DNA of 64,000 bases from Stenotrophomonas maltophilia (GCF_002799245.1 NZ_NEQV01000004.1:473473-537472), one strand, 5' to 3'. Positions 17,996-26,198 are shown, counted from the stretch's first letter. Numbers and translations: made by a program. The notes: generated by a model not told the origin, from the letters alone.

Positions 17996-18009
17996 GTGAC
18001 AGCTGTCAC
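17996..18009. promoter_or_regulatory. Candidate operator in the divergent export-gene promoter region
   Basis: GTGACAGCTGTCAC is a perfect 14-bp palindrome. Related half-sites lie alongside (ATGACGGCAGTGACA to the left, CGATGACACTGACGG to the right). The region 17889-18059 separates the divergent HlyD-type operon from the ABC-DesKR-like cassette. It is a plausible binding site for the response regulator encoded at 20992, but this is inference. Confidence 0.45.
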
Positions 18010-18059
18010 CCGATGACACTGACGGCGGCAACTGCGAAACGTGACCACGGCGGCACAGG

Positions 18060-18986
18060 ATGGCAACGTCCCCGCTACCGGTACCGCTCATGGATCCGAT
18101 CGCCCCGTCGCTGGCCCGCCTGCAGCAGGTGCAGGTGCGCTATCGCGACCATACCGCCCTGCAGGGCATCGACCTGCAGGTCCGCGCTGGCCAGGTGCTG
18201 GCATTGCTGGGCCGCAACGGTGCCGGCAAGAGTACCGCGATCGGCGTGCTGTTGGGCCTGCGTCGTGCCGATGCCGGCCAGGTCGAGCTGCTTGGCGGCG
18301 ACCCGCAGCAGCGTGCCAACCGTGTTGGCCTGGGCGTGATGCTGCAGAGCACCAGCCTGCCGCCGATGCTGAAGGTGGACGAACTGGTGGCGCAGGCCAG
18401 CGCCTGCTATCCCGACCCGATGCCGCTGCAGGAGGTGCTGCAGCGCGCTGGCCTGCAGGCACTGGCGCGGCGTCGCTACGGCCAGCTGTCCGGTGGCCAG
18501 CAGCGCGCGGTGCAGTTCGCCATCGCGCTGTGCGGCCGCCCACGCGTGCTGTTCCTGGACGAGCCCACCACCGGCCTGGACATCCAGGCGCGGCAGGCGA
18601 TGTGGCAGTCCATCCGGCAACTGGTGGCCGAAGGCTGCGGCGTGCTGCTGACCACCCACTACCTGGAGGAGGCCGAAGCACTGGCGCAGCAGGTGGTGGT
18701 ACTGGAGCAGGGGCGGGTAGTGGCCGATGCACCGCTGGGCGAGCTGCGCCTGGCCGACCGGCCGCGCCGGATTCGCTGCCGCAGCGGGCTGTCCGCCGAA
18801 GACGTGCAGCACTGGCCGGGCGTGCAGCAGGTGCAGCGCGACGGAGACTACCTGCAGCTGCTGGCCAGTCCGGCCGAACCGGTGGTGGCGCGTCTGCTGG
18901 CTGCCGACACCCAGCTGCGCGAACTGGAAGTGCAGGGCGCGGCCTTGGCCGACGCCTTCCTCGACATGACCCGGGAGGCCGCATGA
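18060..18986 (+). CDS. ABC-2 type exporter ATPase
   Basis: A 308-residue ATPase of the drug/polysaccharide/natural product export class. Walker A is GRNGAGKST, signature LSGGQQRAVQFAIAL, Walker B VLFLDEPTTGLD, and H-loop TTHYLEEAEAL; the TTHYLEEAE form is typical of DrrA/NodI-like ATPases. The C-terminal ~90 residues (RIRCRSGLSAEDVQHWPG onward) form the accessory domain of this class. ATG at 18060 lacks a strong Shine-Dalgarno; ATG at 18090 (MDPIAPS) is an alternative that would shorten it by ten residues. It overlaps the permease gene by the ATGA arrangement, so translation is coupled. The permease and a two-component system follow in one operon. Confidence 0.9.
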   Translation: MATSPLPVPLMDPIAPSLARLQQVQVRYRDHTALQGIDLQVRAGQVLALLGRNGAGKSTAIGVLLGLRRADAGQVELLGGDPQQRANRVGLGVMLQSTSLPPMLKVDELVAQASACYPDPMPLQEVLQRAGLQALARRRYGQLSGGQQRAVQFAIALCGRPRVLFLDEPTTGLDIQARQAMWQSIRQLVAEGCGVLLTTHYLEEAEALAQQVVVLEQGRVVADAPLGELRLADRPRRIRCRSGLSAEDVQHWPGVQQVQRDGDYLQLLASPAEPVVARLLAADTQLRELEVQGAALADAFLDMTREAA

Positions 18987-19765
18987 ATACCCTGAACCCG
19001 CCAGTCGCCGCTGCGCGCCCGCTCTCGAGCTGGCGCCGCGCGCTGCGCCCGTACCGCGCCGAACTGCAGGCCGAGCTGCGCCGCGCCTGGCGCACGCCCG
19101 CCTTCGCCGTGCCCTCGCTGCTGTTCCCGGTGTTGTTCTACCTGTTGTTCGGCGTGTTGCTGGACCGCGGCCATGCACCGCTGTACCTGCTGGCCACCTA
19201 TTGCGTGTTCGGCGCGATGGCCCCGGCGTTGTTCGGCTTCGGCGTGCAGCTGGCGCTGGACCGCGAAGGCGGCCTGCTGACCCTCAAGCGCGCGCTGCCG
19301 ATGCCGGCGGCCGCGCCGTTGCTGGCGCGGTTGGCGATGGCGGTGATGTTCGCGCTGCTGGTGGGCGCGCTGTTGATCGGCGTGGCGCGCGTGTTCGGTG
19401 GTGTGCACCTGCAGGTGGTGCAGATGCTGCAGCTGCTGGCGGTGGCAGGACTGGCGGCGCTGCCGCTGGGCGCGATCGGGCTGTTGATCGGCAGCCATGT
19501 CAGCGCCAGCGCGGCGCCGGCGATGGTCAACCTGGTCTACCTGCCGCTGGCGTTGCTGTCGGGCCTGTGGCTGCCGCTGTCGGCGTTGCCCAAGGCGTTT
19601 TCGATGATGGCACCGCTGTGGCCGACCTGGCACCTGGCGCAGCTGGCGCTGCCGGTGGTCGGGCTGCCATCGGAGGGCAGTCTCGCCGGCCATCTGCTGG
19701 TGCTGCTGGCGGTCACGCTGGTGGCACTGCTGCTGGCGCGGCGCCGCCTGCGCCGGATCGGCTGA
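18983..19765 (+). CDS. ABC-2 type exporter permease
   Basis: A 260-residue membrane protein with six hydrophobic segments, beginning at about residue 40 (AVPSLLFPVLFYLLFGVLL). It shows the ABC-2 pattern of an amphipathic N-terminal arm (WRRALRPYRAELQAELRRAW) and, later, the conserved LVYLPLALLSGLWLPLSALP segment before the last helices. It ends in a basic tail (ARRRLRRIG) facing the cytoplasm. It partners the preceding ATPase; the substrate is unknown, with antimicrobial peptides or lipids as common choices in this family. ATG 18983 overlaps the ATPase stop by four bases. The sensor kinase gene starts seven bases after its stop. Confidence 0.88.
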   Translation: MNTLNPPVAAARPLSSWRRALRPYRAELQAELRRAWRTPAFAVPSLLFPVLFYLLFGVLLDRGHAPLYLLATYCVFGAMAPALFGFGVQLALDREGGLLTLKRALPMPAAAPLLARLAMAVMFALLVGALLIGVARVFGGVHLQVVQMLQLLAVAGLAALPLGAIGLLIGSHVSASAAPAMVNLVYLPLALLSGLWLPLSALPKAFSMMAPLWPTWHLAQLALPVVGLPSEGSLAGHLLVLLAVTLVALLLARRRLRRIG

Positions 19766-19771
19766 ACTGGC

Positions 19772-20995
19772 ATGATCGGCAGCGATCGTCCCCGCCTGGA
19801 TCCCCCCGTGCCACCGAGCTGGCTTGCCTCCCTGCTGCGCCCCGCGCCGGATTCGGCGGTGGCCGACAACCTGCGCCGTGGCAAACCGGCCTGGGCCGAT
19901 GCCATCCACCTGCTGTGGACGATCTGGGTGTTCATGACGCCGGTGTTCAGCGGCGGCTTCACCCTGCGCTGGGTGCTGCTGACCCTGGCCAGCTACCCGG
20001 TGTTCCTGCTGCTGTATGCGCGCCTGCTGTTGTCGCCGCGCCACCATGCGCCGCGCTACGCGTTGGCAATGGTGGCGCTGGCCACGGTGCTGGTGCCCTG
20101 GTATCCGTCGGGCATCAGCTACTTCATTTTCGGCTGCGTGATGCTGCGTGTCTGTGGGCGGGGCAGCTGGTGGCTGTACCTGCTGCAGCTGGCCGCGTTG
20201 AATGCGGTGTTCTGCACGGCGGCGATGCTCGCGCACTACCCCTGGCAGAGCCTGGTCTGGATACCGGCCGTATCGTTCATCATCGGCATGGTGGTGAACG
20301 TGGAAGCGGTGAACAAGGACAAGGACGCTGCGCTGCAGCTGTCGCAGGAGGAAGTGCGGCGGCTGGCGACCACCGCCGAGCGTGAACGCATCGGCCGCGA
20401 CCTGCATGACCTGCTCGGCCACACCCTGTCGCTGATCACGTTGAAGCTGGAACTGGCGCGCAAACTGCACGACCGCGGCGATGCACGCGCGCGGCAGGAG
20501 ATCGGCGAGGCCGAGGCCATTGCCCGCGAAGCGCTGGCGCAGGTCCGCAGTGCGGTCACCGGCATCCGCGCCAGCGACCTGGCCGGTGAACTGGCATCGG
20601 CGCGGCTGCTGCTGGAGTGCCAGCAGGTACACCTTCACTACGCACCACCACCAGCGATGCCGGTGGATGTCGAACGCGGGCTGGCGCTGGTGCTGCGCGA
20701 GGCCGCGACCAATATCGTGCGCCATGCACAGGCGACACAGGCTCGGGTGGAATTCATGCTGGAGGGACGCATGCTGGCGATGCAGATCCGCGACGATGGC
20801 CGTGGCGGCGTGCAGGCCGAGGGCAACGGGCTGTGCGGCATGCGCGAACGCGTGGCTGCCCTGGGTGGAAGCCTGCAGGTGCAGTCCGCAAAGGGCGAGG
20901 GCACGGTGCTCACTGTGCGCGTGCCCCTGGCTGCCGCAACCACACCGCTGCCGCCGGGAACGCCGCCGTCGCTGGCACAGGACGGTGCCGCATGA
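19772..20995 (+). CDS. DesK-like sensor histidine kinase
   Basis: A 407-residue membrane sensor kinase. Five or six hydrophobic segments occupy about residues 45-180 with almost no periplasmic domain, as in DesK-type intramembrane sensors. A linker (EVRRLATTAERERIGRD) leads to the HisKA_3 phosphoacceptor motif RDLHDLLGHTLSLITLKLEL, with His at residue 212. The HATPase domain has the N-box LREAATNIVRHAQA and G-boxes DDGRGGVQAEGNGLCGMRER and GTVLTVRVP. It should phosphorylate the response regulator encoded directly downstream (ATGA overlap). Linked to an ABC-2 exporter, it may sense membrane stress or the exported molecule and induce the pump. Confidence 0.9.
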   Translation: MIGSDRPRLDPPVPPSWLASLLRPAPDSAVADNLRRGKPAWADAIHLLWTIWVFMTPVFSGGFTLRWVLLTLASYPVFLLLYARLLLSPRHHAPRYALAMVALATVLVPWYPSGISYFIFGCVMLRVCGRGSWWLYLLQLAALNAVFCTAAMLAHYPWQSLVWIPAVSFIIGMVVNVEAVNKDKDAALQLSQEEVRRLATTAERERIGRDLHDLLGHTLSLITLKLELARKLHDRGDARARQEIGEAEAIAREALAQVRSAVTGIRASDLAGELASARLLLECQQVHLHYAPPPAMPVDVERGLALVLREAATNIVRHAQATQARVEFMLEGRMLAMQIRDDGRGGVQAEGNGLCGMRERVAALGGSLQVQSAKGEGTVLTVRVPLAAATTPLPPGTPPSLAQDGAA

Positions 20996-21594
20996 TCCGC
21001 ATCCTGCTGGCCGAAGACCAGGCGATGGTGCGTGGCGCGCTGTCGGCGCTGCTGGGCCTGGAGCCGGATATCGAGGTGCTGGGCAGCGCCGCCGACGGTG
21101 AAACCGCCTGGCGCATGCTGCAGCAGCTGCAGCCGGACATCCTGGTGACCGACATCGAGATGCCGGGCCTGTCCGGTCTGGAACTGGCACAGCGCATCGC
21201 CCGCCATGAGCTGCCGATCAAGGTGGTGATCGTGACCACCTTTGCCCGTGCCGGCTTCCTGCGCCGCGCGCTGGAAGCAGGCGTGCTGGGTTATCTGCTG
21301 AAGGACGCGCCGGCGGAGAATCTGGCCGACGCCCTGCGCAAGGTGAAGCAGGGCATCCGCGCGATCGACCCGCAACTGGCGCTGGACGCATGGTCGCAGG
21401 CCGACCCGCTGACCGACCGCGAACGCCGCGTGCTGCGACTGGCCGGCGAGGGCCGCACCGCCAGCGAGATCGCCGAACAGCTGGGGTTGTCGCACGGCAA
21501 GGTACGCAATTACCTGTCCGAGTGCATCGGCAAGCTGGGTGTGGCCAACCGGATCGAGGCGTACCGGCTGGCGCGGCAGAAGGGGTGGTTGTAG
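20992..21594 (+). CDS. NarL/FixJ-type response regulator (DesR-like)
   Basis: A 200-residue regulator. The receiver domain has the acidic pair at residues 8-9 (LLAEDQ), phosphoacceptor Asp54 in LVTDIEMPG, and the conserved Lys in YLLKDAPAENLADALR. A LuxR-type helix-turn-helix closes the protein (LTDRERRVLRLAGEGRTASE, HGKVRNYLSECIGKLG). Binding as a dimer to inverted repeats is usual for this family; the palindrome at 17996-18009 upstream of the cassette is a candidate. It overlaps the kinase gene by ATGA, completing a four-gene transporter and two-component unit similar to the ABC-DesKR modules of Gram-positives and xanthomonads. Confidence 0.92.
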   Translation: MIRILLAEDQAMVRGALSALLGLEPDIEVLGSAADGETAWRMLQQLQPDILVTDIEMPGLSGLELAQRIARHELPIKVVIVTTFARAGFLRRALEAGVLGYLLKDAPAENLADALRKVKQGIRAIDPQLALDAWSQADPLTDRERRVLRLAGEGRTASEIAEQLGLSHGKVRNYLSECIGKLGVANRIEAYRLARQKGWL

Positions 21595-21622
21595 GGGCGG
21601 CCTGCTTTTTTCGGTGATGTCA

Positions 21623-22203
21623 TTTCCGCGACCGCGGAGGGGTGTCACTTTCTTGCTCGTGCAAGAAAGTAACCAAAGAAACACGCCGCTAGAGCGCGAG
21701 CCGACGCTGCGCGCCGGTGCCCTGCGCTTCTCGGTGAATCAGGGGACGGCACCAAGGGCAGCCGAGCATGGCTCGGCTCTACAGAAGGCGAGGCGCCTCT
21801 GCGCGCCTGATTCCCCTGCGATGCTCGGCTCGCTCAAGGCGGACCCAACATCAAGAGCAACAGCTGCACCCAGTAGATCCAGGCCATGCGTGGATGCTCT
21901 TGCTGTTGATCTTGCCCTTCCAGTCCGCCTTGAGCGAGCCGAGCACCGCAGGTCCGGCGAGGGCGAAGAGGCGCGGGTGTCTGAGCGCAGCGAGTTCCCG
22001 CGCCGTCCCTCGACGGATCGAGGAGCGCAGGGTACCGGCGTGCGAAGCACGTCGGCTCGCGGCCGGCGGAGCGTTTCTTTGGTTACTTTCTTGATGGCGC
22101 ACATCCATGTGCGCCACCCTACGGGCCGGCTACGCCGTTCCACGCTGCTCCTGCAGCGTGGTGCACGCGCAAAGAAAGTGACACCCCTCCGAGGTCGCGG
22201 AAA
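21623..22203. repeat. Large nested inverted repeat of about 580 bp
   Basis: Outer arms: 21623-21656 pairs with 22169-22203 (33 of 35 positions). The next arms, 21662-21682 and 22073-22093, match perfectly. A further pair lies at about 21700-21732 and 22019-22056, and a perfect 20-bp inner pair at 21824-21843 and 21925-21944. The left outer arm also contains a local 10-bp hairpin (ACTTTCTTGC/GCAAGAAAGT, 21647-21670). In the right arm that loop is replaced by about 70 bases holding two further small hairpins. An SMAG unit sits inside (21760-21782). There is no credible coding sequence. Confidence 0.85.
21760..21782. repeat. SMAG-like palindrome within the large inverted repeat
   Basis: AGCCGAGCATGGCTCGGCTC followed by TAC is an inverse-oriented GTAG-type unit embedded in the left half of the large inverted repeat. 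Confidence 0.75.
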
Positions 22204-22223
22204 CGATCCGCCGGGAACTCCCG

Positions 22224-22295
22224 GCAAACCCAGCAAACCCAGCAAACCCAGCAAACCCAGCAAACCCAGCAAACCCAGCAAACCCAGCAAACCCA
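22224..22295. repeat. Eight tandem copies of a 9-bp unit
   Basis: GCAAACCCA is repeated eight times without interruption, ending one base before the stop codon of the cytochrome b561 gene (read on the minus strand, immediately downstream of it). The copies are identical, with no spacers, so this is a microsatellite-like array and not CRISPR. Confidence 0.9.
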
Positions 22296-22296
22296 G

Positions 22297-22833
22297 TCAA
22301 TCCTTCCCGCGCGCCATCGCCTGGAACACGCCATCACGGCGCACCCACAGGTGGAACAACGCAGCACCCACATGCATCAGCACCGTGGCGAACAACACAT
22401 ACGCCAGCAGGCTGTGCGCATTGCGCAACGCGGCATACAACGCAGCGGTGTGCGGCACGATCGGCGGCAGGTGCAGGCCGCCCCACAGCACGATCGGGTA
22501 ACCGCCGGCCGACAGCATCGCCCAGCCGATCAGCGGCATCGCCAGCATCAGCGCGTACAGCATCCAGTGCGAGGCCTTGGCCGCCATCACCTGCCATACC
22601 GGAAGATCCGCCGGCAGCGGGGGTGGGCGATGGCGCAGCCGGTTGTACAGGCGCAACAGCACCAGTACGCCGATGGCGATACCCAATGGGCGGTGCAGGT
22701 CGATCAGCATCGGCCGCAGGTGCAGCGAGGCGACCATGGTCACGCCGATGAACAGCATGGCGATGATCATCAGCGCCATGGACCAGTGCAGCACCCGCGC
22801 CAGCAGGTTGAAGTGGCCGTTGCCGGTGCTCAT
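22297..22833 (-). CDS. Cytochrome b561 family protein
   Basis: A 178-residue inner-membrane diheme cytochrome b561 (CybB type). Four helices are visible: LHWSMALMIIAMLFIGVTM, LGIAIGVLVLLRLYNRLRH, HWMLYALMLAMPLIGWAML and HSLLAYVLFATVLMHVGAALFH. Heme-ligand histidines lie in ARVLHWSMA, DLHRPLG, SHWMLYA and LMHVGAALFH. It passes electrons from quinol to a periplasmic acceptor. It overlaps the preceding peroxidase gene by four bases (TCAT on the plus strand), so the two are translationally coupled. That pairing suggests it feeds electrons to the peroxidase. A repeat array begins right after the stop. Confidence 0.92.
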   Translation of the reverse strand: MSTGNGHFNLLARVLHWSMALMIIAMLFIGVTMVASLHLRPMLIDLHRPLGIAIGVLVLLRLYNRLRHRPPPLPADLPVWQVMAAKASHWMLYALMLAMPLIGWAMLSAGGYPIVLWGGLHLPPIVPHTAALYAALRNAHSLLAYVLFATVLMHVGAALFHLWVRRDGVFQAMARGKD

Positions 22834-23933
22834 CGTGCGGCCTCCTTCGGTTGCTCGACGTTGCCGCTGGCGCGCTCGCGTTCGCGGCGGTTGAAGGACT
22901 GCGAATACACCGCCGAGCGCGCCGCCAGGATCGGATCGTTGCTGCCGCGCACGCCGCTGGGCAGGATCAGTGGATCGAAGTTGATCTGGCCGCAGGCACC
23001 CAGTTCCTGCGACTGCATGCGGTCCAGGCTGAGTACGCCGGCGACCACCTGGTCACGCGACTCCGGCCACGGTACCGACGGATCATCGATGGCATCGCCG
23101 GGCCCGGCGGTGGTCACCACCAGGTTCCAGCGCACCGGACCACCGGCCAGGCGCTGTTGCAGTTCCTGGCTGAGGAAATCGACGCTGGCCCGCTTGCGCG
23201 TTTCCGCATCCATCTCCACCACCGGCGCCTGCGGCTGCCAGCGCCAGCGCACCGCGCGCTTCTGGCCCTGCGCGTTGGTGAACCAGAAGCTGTTGACGCT
23301 GTTGAAGGTGGTGTCGGCCCAGCTGCTGGTCCACGGCGCCGTCTTGGCCCACTGCTGGAACGCCTGCGCACTGGGGTATTTCGCCAGCACCGCGGCCATC
23401 TTCTGCGGGTCGGGCTTGCCGGTGGCCGGGTCGGGAATGGAGGCGCGGGTCTGCTCGTAGAACGCCTCGGCATCGGGAACGGCGAAGAACGGAAAACTGT
23501 TCATCGCCATGCGCCATTCCTGGCCATCATCGCCGACCATCTGCACCGCGAGGCTGCGCACGCGTGCGGTGTTGTCGGCGCCGTAGGGATCACCGCCGCC
23601 GATCGACAGGCGGCCCATCACCGGCACGCGGCGCTGCGAGAACACCCGTGCACTGGACAGGGTAGGGGCCTGCGCGCTGGGTTCGAACCAGCCGCTCACG
23701 CAGATGCCCTTGCTGTGCGCACGGCGGAACCCGGGATGGGCCGGGCCGGTGGCCTCGATGGTATCGGTGAAGCGCTGCGCGGTGAGGCGGTTGCCGATCC
23801 AGCCGGCCAGCCAGGCGAAGGCCAGCGCGGCGGCGCCGAGGATGATCGCGATCAGTGCGATCCAGAGCAGCGGCGAATGCCTGCGCGGTGCGCCGGCTGC
23901 CTGGCCGGCGCGGGTATAGCGGAAGAGCGACAT
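22830..23933 (-). CDS. Membrane-anchored catalase-family peroxidase
   Basis: A 367-residue mini-catalase. From ATG 23933 it has an N-terminal membrane anchor (SPLLWIALIAIILGAAALAFAWLAGW), then a catalase-fold domain facing the periplasm. The distal-heme motif is FRRAHSKGICVSGWFEP, with the catalytic His in the R-x-x-H-x-K-G pattern. Further catalase features are GDPYGADNTARVRSLAVQM, SFPFFAVPDAEAFYEQ and FWFTNAQGQKRAVRW. It is shorter than classical catalases (about 480 aa), and family members act as peroxidases more than catalases. The cytochrome b561 gene overlaps its 3' end and is the likely electron donor, making a quinol:peroxide system. An upstream in-frame start at 23981 would add residues before the anchor. 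Confidence 0.9.
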   Translation of the reverse strand: MSLFRYTRAGQAAGAPRRHSPLLWIALIAIILGAAALAFAWLAGWIGNRLTAQRFTDTIEATGPAHPGFRRAHSKGICVSGWFEPSAQAPTLSSARVFSQRRVPVMGRLSIGGGDPYGADNTARVRSLAVQMVGDDGQEWRMAMNSFPFFAVPDAEAFYEQTRASIPDPATGKPDPQKMAAVLAKYPSAQAFQQWAKTAPWTSSWADTTFNSVNSFWFTNAQGQKRAVRWRWQPQAPVVEMDAETRKRASVDFLSQELQQRLAGGPVRWNLVVTTAGPGDAIDDPSVPWPESRDQVVAGVLSLDRMQSQELGACGQINFDPLILPSGVRGSNDPILAARSAVYSQSFNRRERERASGNVEQPKEAAR

Positions 23934-24076
23934 GGTCGGGTTCCTGCCTTCACGGAGCGTGTGGGTGGTCGACCCACACATCCTCGCAGAACCCGGCCGG
24001 GGCCGAAATTCAATTTTTCGTCAGATTTTCCGGCCCCATCAGGGCGGACAGCGCCGGGCCATGCCCGGCGCCTCCA

Positions 24077-25444
24077 TCAGGCGTAACGCGCCTTCAGCAT
24101 TGCCCATGCCGAACGCAGCGCCAGCGCTTCGCCACCGGCCGGACGGCCCGGGCGCTCGCCGTCGTTCCAGGCATATACGTCAAGATGCGCCCAGCGCTGG
24201 CCGTCTTCCAGGAAGCGCTCCAGGTACAACGCGGCAGTCACCGAGCCGGCCATGCGCGAACCGGCATTGGCCAGGTCGGCAATGCCGCTGCTGAGGTAAC
24301 GCAGGTAGGGGCGCCACAGCGGCATGCGCCAGACCGGGTCGCGGGTCGCATCACCGGCCTGCAGCCACTGCTGGGCCACGCTGTCGTCATTGCTGAAGAG
24401 CGCCGGCAGATCCGGGCCCAGCGCGATGCGTGCGGCACCGGTGAGAGTGGCGAAATCCAGCACCAGGTCGGGCTTCTGCTCACTGGCGAAGGTCAGCGCA
24501 TCGCACAGGATCACGCGGCCTTCGGCATCGGTGTTGTCGATCTCCACGCTCAGGCCCTTGCGGGTGGCGATCACTTCGCCCGGGCGGAAGGCATCCGGAC
24601 CGATCGCGTTTTCCACCGCCGGCACCAGCAGGGTCAGGCGTACCGGCAGCCCGCGTGCCATCACCAGGCCGGCCAGGGCCAGTGCGTGCGCGGCGCCGCC
24701 CATATCCTTCTTCATGTTGCGCATGCCGTCGGCCGGCTTGATGTCCAGGCCGCCGGTATCGAAGCACACGCCCTTGCCGACCAGCACCAGTGCCGGATCC
24801 GATTCCTTGCCCCAGCGCAGCACCACCAGGCGCGGCGCACGGTGCGACGCGCGGCCCACGGCGTGGATGGCCGGGAAGTTCTGCTTCAGCAGTTCATCGC
24901 CGGTGATCGCCTCGACCTGCGCGCCATGCGCATCGGCCAGGGCGCGGGCGGCGTCTTCCAGCTGCTGCGGGCCCATGTCTTCGGTCGGCGTGTTGACCCA
25001 GTCACGCACACGCAGGCTGGCGGCGATCAGATCGGCCACCTCGCCAGACGGTGCGGCCACCAGCTGCGCCGGTGCACGGTTGCGCTTGCGGTAGCGGTCG
25101 AAGCGGTAGCTGCCCAGGCCCCAGCCCAGCTGCAGCAGCGCCAGTTCGGCGGCCGGCAGTTCGCTGGCCAGCTGCCACACGCTGCCTTCCGGCAGGGCGT
25201 GCGGGGCATGCGCATAGCTGTAGGCATCGCCACGATCACCCACACCCATCACCGCACCGGCCAGGCCATCGCTGCCGGGCAGCAGGGCCACGCTGTGCGC
25301 GCCGGCGGTGAAGCCCTGCGACGCCAGCCAGGCCTGGGTGGCGGCCGGCTGGCCGTCCTTCCAGGCGGCGAACTGTTCGCGGTCCAGCACGTACAGCGGC
25401 AGCGCTGCGGCGGTGTCGGCGGTGAAACCAGTGATCTCGCTCAT
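24077..25444 (-). CDS. M17 leucyl aminopeptidase family protein
   Basis: A 455-residue cytosolic di-metal aminopeptidase. Metal and catalytic residues of the family are all visible: Lys/Asp in GKGVCFDTGG, Asp in MKKDMGGAA, Asp/Glu/Arg in NTDAEGRVILCDAL. The DTGG form, in place of the textbook DSGG, and the shorter N-terminal domain place it in the PepB-like branch. It removes N-terminal residues from peptides during protein turnover; oligomerisation to a hexamer is usual. It starts three bases before the HAD hydrolase stop region on the same strand, so the two are probably cotranscribed. No signal peptide was seen. Confidence 0.93.
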   Translation of the reverse strand: MSEITGFTADTAAALPLYVLDREQFAAWKDGQPAATQAWLASQGFTAGAHSVALLPGSDGLAGAVMGVGDRGDAYSYAHAPHALPEGSVWQLASELPAAELALLQLGWGLGSYRFDRYRKRNRAPAQLVAAPSGEVADLIAASLRVRDWVNTPTEDMGPQQLEDAARALADAHGAQVEAITGDELLKQNFPAIHAVGRASHRAPRLVVLRWGKESDPALVLVGKGVCFDTGGLDIKPADGMRNMKKDMGGAAHALALAGLVMARGLPVRLTLLVPAVENAIGPDAFRPGEVIATRKGLSVEIDNTDAEGRVILCDALTFASEQKPDLVLDFATLTGAARIALGPDLPALFSNDDSVAQQWLQAGDATRDPVWRMPLWRPYLRYLSSGIADLANAGSRMAGSVTAALYLERFLEDGQRWAHLDVYAWNDGERPGRPAGGEALALRSAWAMLKARYA

Positions 25445-25447
25445 GCG

Positions 25448-26167
25448 TCAGATACTCCGGGGTGCGGCGGCGTCGAGGTTGGCGTCCAACCAGTCGGCCA
25501 GGCCGGTGAGGGTGTCGAACTGCAGGTCCGGCTGCAGCTGCGGATGGGTCCAGGTGGCTGCTTCGCGGTTGATCCAGCACCCGCGCAGGCCGGCGGCGAT
25601 CGCCCCGGCCACGTCCATCTCGGCGTGGTCGCCGACGTGCAGTACCTGTGCCGGCGCCACACCCAGACGGGTGCAGGCGGCGTGGAAGATGCTTGCCTCG
25701 GGCTTGGCCGCGCCATGTTCGCGCGCGCCCAGCTGGAAGGCGAAATGATGGGCCAGGCCGATCCGCTCCAGATCGGCATTGCCATTGCTCAGCGCTGCCA
25801 CCGGCACCCGCGCGGCAATCCGCGCCAACGCATCGATTGCATCGGGATAGCACTCGACCTGGTTGCGTGCGGCGTAGAACACCTCGTAGGCCGGCTCCAG
25901 CAGATCGAGGCTGGCGCCGCTGGCGTGCAGCGCTTCGTGCAGGGTCAGCCGGCGCAGCGCGCTCAGGTCGTGGTGGAGGTGCGGATGGGCGTGGTACAGG
26001 CGCTCGCGCAGTTCGCGCATCGCCGCCACCGGATACATCGCGGCGGTGGCGGGGCTGTGTTCACGCATCCACTCGTGCAGGACCAGGTCGATACGGGCGC
26101 CGATCGGAGCGAACGGCCACAGCGTGTCGTCAAGGTCGAGAGTGATGGCTTGGACGGGGAAATTCAC
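25448..26167 (-). CDS. HAD superfamily hydrolase (YigB-like)
   Basis: A 239-residue phosphatase of HAD subfamily I. Motif I is ITLDLDDTLWPF (nucleophile Asp at about residue 11), motif II ALSNGNADLERIG, and the motif III Lys lies in GAAKPEASIFHAA. Motif IV is VLHVGDHAEMDVAGA. The all-alpha cap lies between motifs I and II. The DDTLWPF form resembles YigB, a flavin/sugar-phosphate phosphatase, but substrates of such enzymes are broad. The gene is followed after three bases by the M17 peptidase on the same strand and is likely the first gene of that pair. Confidence 0.9.
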   Translation of the reverse strand: MNFPVQAITLDLDDTLWPFAPIGARIDLVLHEWMREHSPATAAMYPVAAMRELRERLYHAHPHLHHDLSALRRLTLHEALHASGASLDLLEPAYEVFYAARNQVECYPDAIDALARIAARVPVAALSNGNADLERIGLAHHFAFQLGAREHGAAKPEASIFHAACTRLGVAPAQVLHVGDHAEMDVAGAIAAGLRGCWINREAATWTHPQLQPDLQFDTLTGLADWLDANLDAAAPRSI

Positions 26168-26198
26168 CCCGCCATTCTACGCCTGCCCGCGCGGGCTT

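Noticed and set aside
18848..21190. Long antisense frames (to 780 codons) across the ABC-DesKR cassette
   Set aside because: They are composition artefacts; the plus-strand genes have ATGA overlaps and intact motifs.
21739..22290. A minus-strand frame beginning with Gly-Leu-Leu repeats, inside the repeat region
   Set aside because: It is produced by the 9-bp array and the inverted repeat. No ribosome-binding site or conserved sequence.
22224..22295. CRISPR array
   Set aside because: The units are identical and contiguous with no spacers, and no cas gene is present.
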